Assembly (NCBI GenBank): GCA_009773455.1
Contig: WSXU01000002.1
Location: 124,001 to 188,000 of the forward strand
Reading direction: 5' to 3'
Source: Bacteroidota bacterium
GTDB lineage: Bacteria > Bacteroidota > Bacteroidia > Bacteroidales > Lentimicrobiaceae
DNA: 64,000 nucleotides
The position numbers and the translations under genes are program-made. Numbering within the stretch: the stretch's first letter is position 1; each line of letters begins with the position of its first letter. The notes beneath the pieces are model-generated. The model searched no databases, was not told the DNA's origin, and saw nothing but the letters and a program-made list of their open reading frames with translations. Shown piece by piece: positions 60,701-64,000 of the stretch.

Positions 60701-60856
60701 CAGAGGCTCGATAACGATATAAGGATTAAGCGAAGGGGAAAAAACGGTATTTTCCGTAAGCAGACCACCCACATATTCCTGGGCAGACAACCGGGGAACC
60801 AGGCAAACTACCGCAACAGCAACGATCGCAATAAGCTTTCTTACCGATTTTACCAT
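57734..60856 (-). CDS. T9SS protein with parallel beta-helix and Ig-like domains
   Basis: About 1040 residues from the start MVKSVRKLIA (60856), which gives a clear signal peptide ending RLSAQ; a longer in-frame start at 60964 adds 36 residues before it and is rejected. The N-terminal half is a right-handed parallel beta-helix (PbH1/NosD-like) with repeated short strands such as SYNNIGLHIGN and ESNVVQNNDIGIKL. An FN3-like segment follows (NTEADLAGYRVYFGN), then two Ig-like repeats (ADTSVCQGVAYT and DTTVNQHDAYS), carboxypeptidase-regulatory-like segments and a sorting domain (LFPNPARDKVW). The function is unknown; beta-helix folds often bind or cleave polysaccharide, but no catalytic residues can be assigned. 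Confidence 0.85.
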   Translation of the reverse strand: MVKSVRKLIAIVAVAVVCLVPRLSAQEYVGGLLTENTVFSPSLNPYIVIEPLIVPEGITLTIEPGTHVFFMIRTSLKAEGGTIIARGQAALPVLFDAQTDKKWDGINFTFSKTVIDNNGNYVSGSILEYASVNQTTTALVLGDSAKLYTEYLSITNGDYGVYLQTGAELHLLNSTIDQCSYGMYVKNSGYNVVDNCMVSNCDIGIFFPSNNISRHNRITNNNLSYNTNIALFMSMGQSSLQYNIIRGNTVSYNNIGLHIGNGGTSDIGFNLIESNVVQNNDIGIKLSQDADTLRANLIEMNVTGLLLTKASSNHVINNLIQNNTAWGLTLTDGSDGNLISTNGLYNNTSGIRVTHKDFKYSIDNTFSYNSLYGNQNEAFLFEAGPQQPLVSNSITGSRDTNVFVNHFDDDILATGNWWGTNDTTAIDSLIFDSHDNDFYGEVIYKPMLDDPDPESPISKPRNVVKRLIGTKVKVDWINNTEADLAGYRVYFGNQAGNGFSGFVDAGADTSYVFENLSLFDPIAVTAYDDDADGYTDQPEGHESAYSPALAGPYAGADTSVCQGVAYTAVYATSLGDQTLIWTTSGDGIFDNPEMLNTTYTPGEVDNATGSVVLNISLFTSGLVISDEIELDINGEPYAFAGNDTTVNQHDAYSTDSAIAGNFNLVNWISQGDGVFTTPDAVHTLYQPGIEDIAAGAVQLILSLQSDCGNLNDTMLLVIIPSYSINGRIHRDGNPVSDGVIVAIKAGAAGAKAVSTVTTMPDGSFRFINLATGHYYLFALNEPSSYPDYLPTYYAGSYSWQNAYLLPLETDVFDVDIDLLKTGDQLPPGVGSISGFFSYLGKAGDDDSIYSKPWFTGGFFEGDGINGLPAANHVVLLMNPDFSRIFGWTLTASDGSFHFNQLPFGNYRLWGEKAGYTNSLSPLITLSPANSGIEGIQLTVNQKAIEITLQETGAALENVVLFPNPARDKVWLNPLITDPLEQFEIKFFTTDGRLVKVSTMQSSITGGCCESDISGLKAGFYMVVISTASGRKLTARLTVVR

Positions 60857-60980
60857 CCGTTGGTTAACTAAGTGGCCCGGAAACACGGGTTTTAAAACTT
60901 TGCCTGATCCCGGATCAGGACACAATCTGCTATAACGGCATCTGGTCTTCTGAAAGAAAAACACATTGGCCGGACAAGTG

Positions 60981-60988
60981 CAAAGTTA
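60981..60988 (-). promoter_or_regulatory. Candidate -7 element of the beta-helix gene
   Basis: Minus strand TAACTTTG (TAnnTTTG) starts directly after the TAG stop of the upstream STN-barrel gene, 125 nt before the ATG at 60856. It suggests the gene can be transcribed independently of the sigma/fecR operon. Confidence 0.45.
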
Positions 60989-62284
60989 CTAAAATTTATA
61001 GACCAAACCGGCTCTGATGCCGAAAGAGCGGTTACGAACATCAACCGGAAAGTCGGAAAGCACCGAACTAAAGTGCTGTCTGTAAGTCAATCCCGCGTCG
61101 AAAGTAAGCCTTCCGTTTACCGGGACCAGGATTCCGGCTCCGAACAGGTATGAAAATACAACGGGCCTGAAATTGACTTCACTCATTTCCGTGACACCAT
61201 CCCCTTCAGGTAAAATCATCAACCCTTCACTTCCTGCATGAAAGCCGGCAATTATACCGGCCTTGACATAAACCAGGCTTCTGCCGGCAGGATGGCTGTA
61301 TTGCAGATATACCGGAATTTCAAAAAACCGGTGTTTTACAGAAGTTTTATATCTGTTTGCCTGGATATCTTCAGGAATATAGGAAGAGTCAATAACATAA
61401 TACCAGGCAGTATCGGCTTCAATCAGTGTATAGTAAGCATCCAGGGTATCCTTCCGGAAGAAGCCCCCCGTTGAAGTTTCGTAGCTGTAATCAAATTTAC
61501 CCTTGAAGGCAGTAAAGGTTAAGCCTGTGCCTAATGAAAACCGGGCGTAATGTAACTTCAGATCGACGCCAATCGAACCGGAAATCTGACTTCCCGAGTT
61601 GGAGTTCCTGTATTTTTCCAGCTTCTGCTGATACTTTTCCGGGCCATCGTAAATGGGATCGACCATAAGCCAGGAAAGGGAAAATCCGGGTTCAAACTTC
61701 AGTGTCTTTGTCTGTTCCTTTGACAGGTTTGTCTGGTTTGAAAAAATATCCTTTCCTGTTATCGGGTTATCACGGAGAATTGTACGCATCATATAAACCG
61801 TATCGAATTTCGTGATGGTATCTCTCAGGGCAATGGTATCGTGCCGGATGCTGGTTTTTGTAATGAAGACTGTATCAGGGGCCGGCTGCCCGGCATCTTC
61901 GCTGCCGGATGTCTCCTTTTGAGCAGATTGTGGCAATGGAAGTGTTGACGGGATTGATTTGCGGAAAATGACCACCTGCTTTCCTGAAAACCTGAAACCA
62001 AAATTATCGGGTGGAAGGATTACATTGAGTGCCTCTGCAAGGGTTTTATCCTTCATATTGAGGGATATGGGCTTTGATGCTTCAATGTGATCGGGGTTAT
62101 AGGAGAAAGTGATTCCGGTAATTCTCGATAATTTGTCGAGTACCAGGGAAATCGGTTCATTCACCGCTGAAATGGAAATATTATGGTCCGGATTCTTTTG
62201 CTGCGCTGCAGAAAGCAGTGGCAGATGGCAGCAAAGCCACAAAAACAAAATGAACAACTTCTGGTTCTTCAATGATGACTTCAT
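60989..62284 (-). CDS. STN-domain outer-membrane beta-barrel protein
   Basis: 431 residues with a signal peptide ending LLSAAQ. An STN (secretin/TonB short N-terminal) domain spans about 35-110, with SLVLDKLSRITGITFSYNP and LAEALNVIL. After a Pro/Ser/Thr-rich linker comes a C-terminal beta-barrel of the OMP_b-brl/PorT type (about 200-431) ending in Phe (AGLVYKF). In FecA-type signalling the STN domain of the receptor contacts the periplasmic part of FecR. Here the STN sits on a barrel with no TonB plug or TonB box, directly downstream of fecR (45 bp gap). It therefore looks like the signal receiver of this sigma/anti-sigma system. The ligand is unknown. Confidence 0.83.
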   Translation of the reverse strand: MKSSLKNQKLFILFLWLCCHLPLLSAAQQKNPDHNISISAVNEPISLVLDKLSRITGITFSYNPDHIEASKPISLNMKDKTLAEALNVILPPDNFGFRFSGKQVVIFRKSIPSTLPLPQSAQKETSGSEDAGQPAPDTVFITKTSIRHDTIALRDTITKFDTVYMMRTILRDNPITGKDIFSNQTNLSKEQTKTLKFEPGFSLSWLMVDPIYDGPEKYQQKLEKYRNSNSGSQISGSIGVDLKLHYARFSLGTGLTFTAFKGKFDYSYETSTGGFFRKDTLDAYYTLIEADTAWYYVIDSSYIPEDIQANRYKTSVKHRFFEIPVYLQYSHPAGRSLVYVKAGIIAGFHAGSEGLMILPEGDGVTEMSEVNFRPVVFSYLFGAGILVPVNGRLTFDAGLTYRQHFSSVLSDFPVDVRNRSFGIRAGLVYKF

Positions 62285-62329
62285 CTGGGAAAAACCACCG
62301 GTCTGACTCGGGGAAAAAATACGGATGGG

Positions 62330-63334
62330 CTAGTGCAGGATGATCAATTGGCCATTCTTTTCAGCTTTAATGCTGAAAATCAGGGAAATGGTCTCCAGTA
62401 CTTCATCCAGGGATTCTTTCTCAAAGCGGGCAGTCAATCTTTGGTTCAACACTTCCCGGTTATCAACGATAAACCTGGTTTGATACTTGTTTTCAAGCGC
62501 TTTGAGAACATCGGCCAATCTGGATTCCCTGAAAGTAAGGATACCTGTTTTCCAGCTGAGTACATTCAGATCATCATTGACACCTCTGACAATACGCCCG
62601 GATTCAGGGCTGAAAGTAGCCATTTCACCAGCTGAAAGCAAAAGACCTGAACTTTCAATGTTCAGTTCACTGGTTCCGGTAGGATAAACCAATACCTGTC
62701 CGGTATTGACTGTAACCCTCACAAACCCGGAACCTTTCTTTGCTTCTACATTAAAAGAAGTACCAACAACCCTGACATCGAGTCCTGATGCGTGAATCAG
62801 GAACGGCATTTCGCGATCAGGGCTGATTTCAAAAAACGCTTCACCAAAAATAGATATTTCCCTGGAATTACCTGAAAAATGATCAGGATATTTAACAGTG
62901 GAGTTTTTATTCAGAACAACTGAAGAACCATCGGGGAGGTAAAAGGGAGCAGATATTTTTTCAACTGAAGTAAACTGTTTCAGCACGGGTTCTTTCTGAA
63001 AAACAGAAAAAATACCGAAAGCAATCAGCAGAACTGCGGCAATACCAACAGCCACAGAATAGCGGGGAAAGAGTATCTTTCCGGCACCGCTGACAGGTTT
63101 CAAACCCTGACCTGATTCAATTCTTTCATGTAGCTTATTCCAGGCCTTATCTGCATCAAAAGAGACTTTTTTCCTGTCTGTAAGTAATAAAAGGCCCTTA
63201 TAATTCTCATACAAACGACGGTTGGTTGCATTTTTTGCAATCCAGGCTTCAGCCAATTTTTGCTCTTCAGAGGTTGTCTCCCCCTGAATGTGCTTAATAA
63301 TCAGTCGCTTATATTTATTGGTAGAATTGAACAT
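62330..63334 (-). CDS. FecR-type anti-sigma factor with DUF4974
   Basis: 334 residues. A cytoplasmic N-terminal part (about 1-88) has the leading helix with EEQKLAEAWIAKN. One membrane segment follows at about 92-112. The periplasmic FecR domain (about 120-240) contains FYLPDGSSVVLNKNS, FGEAFFEIS and VVGTSFNVEA, and a C-terminal DUF4974 domain (about 262-334) contains LKALENKYQTRF. DUF4974 itself resembles STN folds. FecR-type proteins hold the ECF sigma factor until a surface receptor signals. The gene lies 85 bp after the sigma gene and before the STN-barrel gene. The ECF-like promoter at 63365-63391 lies in that gap, implying autoregulation. Confidence 0.94.
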   Translation of the reverse strand: MFNSTNKYKRLIIKHIQGETTSEEQKLAEAWIAKNATNRRLYENYKGLLLLTDRKKVSFDADKAWNKLHERIESGQGLKPVSGAGKILFPRYSVAVGIAAVLLIAFGIFSVFQKEPVLKQFTSVEKISAPFYLPDGSSVVLNKNSTVKYPDHFSGNSREISIFGEAFFEISPDREMPFLIHASGLDVRVVGTSFNVEAKKGSGFVRVTVNTGQVLVYPTGTSELNIESSGLLLSAGEMATFSPESGRIVRGVNDDLNVLSWKTGILTFRESRLADVLKALENKYQTRFIVDNREVLNQRLTARFEKESLDEVLETISLIFSIKAEKNGQLIILH

Positions 63335-63364
63335 TTAATTTCCGGATATTTTCCTTAACATAAG

Positions 63365-63391
63365 GACAATCAAAATGGCTTTTACCCCTAT
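63365..63391 (-). promoter_or_regulatory. Candidate ECF-sigma promoter upstream of fecR
   Basis: In transcription direction: ATAGGGGTAAA, 10 nt, ATTGTC, about 31 nt before the fecR ATG at 63334. A tract of A/T bases lies upstream of the GGGG box. It is the copy closest to its gene and anchors the motif to the sigma/anti-sigma pair. Confidence 0.6.
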
Positions 63392-63419
63392 CTGGTTTGT
63401 AAAAATATTTTTAAACTTA

Positions 63420-64000
63420 TCAACAAAGCATATTCAGCATGCTGAAAATCAGCCAAAGAGTAGGTAAATAATCGCGAAGCCGTTCTCTCATGAATTCCAG
63501 CGCCTTCGACATCTGAATTTCAACTGTTTTCAGGCTGATTCCAAGTTTCTCTGCAATGTCATGATAGCGCAATCCTTCCAGCCGGCTCATTTCAAAAATC
63601 ATCCTTCGGCGCTCGGGCATGGATTTTACCAGGCTGATCAGCTGCTTTTCCAGATCACTGTGGACCAGGGCATCATGAACAGAAACCGATTGATGGTCCT
63701 CTGTGCGGAATCCCACATATTCCTGGTATTTCCTGAGGTGACTCTGATATTTAATATGGTTCAGTGAGTGATTTGTTACCGACTTATAGAGGTATGCCGC
63801 CAGAGAGCTGGTAATGATCAGGGCATCGCGGCGTTCCCACATCTTGAAAAACATATCCTGAACCACCTCTTCTGCCACATCAGGATCAATCAGATACCTG
63901 CGGGCATGAACACACAACGGGGCATAGAATTCCCGGAAGACAGATTCAAATACCTTCACATCGCCCTGCTTCAGTGCCAGTAATTTGACTTTGTCCGATT
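63420..64000 (-). CDS. ECF sigma factor, FecI-like, cut by window edge
   Basis: The frame is open to the right edge, so the start codon lies beyond the window; an internal GTG at 63959 is not the likely start, because the residues before it (KVKLLALKQGD) match the usual N-terminus of the family. Region 2 includes VAEEVVQDMFFKMWERRD (core binding and -10 recognition). Region 4 has MPERRRMIFEMSRLEGLRYHDIAEKLGISLKTVEIQMSKAL with the helix-turn-helix for -35 contacts. This is the Bacteroidota sigma-70 family 1 of extracytoplasmic-function factors. The gene is followed by fecR and an STN-barrel gene in the same direction. Confidence 0.93.
   Translation of the reverse strand, partial: SDKVKLLALKQGDVKVFESVFREFYAPLCVHARRYLIDPDVAEEVVQDMFFKMWERRDALIITSSLAAYLYKSVTNHSLNHIKYQSHLRKYQEYVGFRTEDHQSVSVHDALVHSDLEKQLISLVKSMPERRRMIFEMSRLEGLRYHDIAEKLGISLKTVEIQMSKALEFMRERLRDYLPTLWLIFSMLNMLC

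Overview
The window reads as chromosome of a Bacteroidota species, probably an uncultured Bacteroidales-like relative. Six proteins end in type IX secretion (T9SS) sorting domains. Promoters repeatedly show the Bacteroidota -7 element TAnnTTTG. There is a TonB receptor/DUF5689 pair, a FecI-type sigma/FecR pair, and Bacteroidota-style housekeeping enzymes. I see no rRNA, tRNA, CRISPR array, transposase or prophage.

Bases 1-8.6 kb run rightward as a secreted-protein block: a 5'-truncated T9SS surface protein, an AlgX/AlgJ-like SGNH membrane protein, a papain-like (C1) protease and a subtilisin-like (S8) protease. From 8.7 to 17.3 kb come rlmI, a secreted GH31 glycosidase, a coiled-coil lipoprotein, a MORN-like lipoprotein, dihydroorotase, a polyprenol-phosphate-mannose-type glycosyltransferase and a secreted endonuclease/exonuclease/phosphatase. 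The last is divergent from a TonB-dependent receptor plus DUF5689/OB-fold lipoprotein operon (17.5-22.0 kb), which suggests an uptake system for nucleic acid or phosphoesters. From 22 to 39 kb lie mfd, a MITE-like element, fructose-1,6-bisphosphatase, a four-helix-bundle gene flanked by octamer repeats in opposite orientation, aspartate kinase, a POT-like transporter, a phosphofructokinase with pyrophosphate-type active-site residues, a D-2-hydroxyacid dehydrogenase, an MMPL/RND transporter, rfbA, a polyprenyl synthase and an ABC-F ATPase.

From 39 kb to the right edge almost everything is on the minus strand and concerns the cell surface. Two paralogous giant T9SS proteins (about 2850 and 2610 residues) share long near-identical stretches, a swapped internal module and matching terminators. 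Farther right are a beta-helix T9SS protein, an STN-domain outer-membrane beta-barrel, a FecR-type anti-sigma factor and an ECF sigma factor that is cut by the window edge.

The most interesting signal is a motif present three times, always with the same spacing. In transcription direction it is ATAGGGGTAAA, 10 nt, ATTGTC, with an A/T tract 8-9 nt further upstream. One copy is just upstream of fecR; the others are about 0.5 and 0.7 kb upstream of the two giant genes. This looks like the promoter of the local ECF sigma factor. If so, the STN barrel, FecR and sigma form a surface-signalling relay that controls itself and the two giant adhesin-like proteins. The giant gene at 39.2-47.8 kb carries an in-frame TAA at codon 59, just after its signal peptide.
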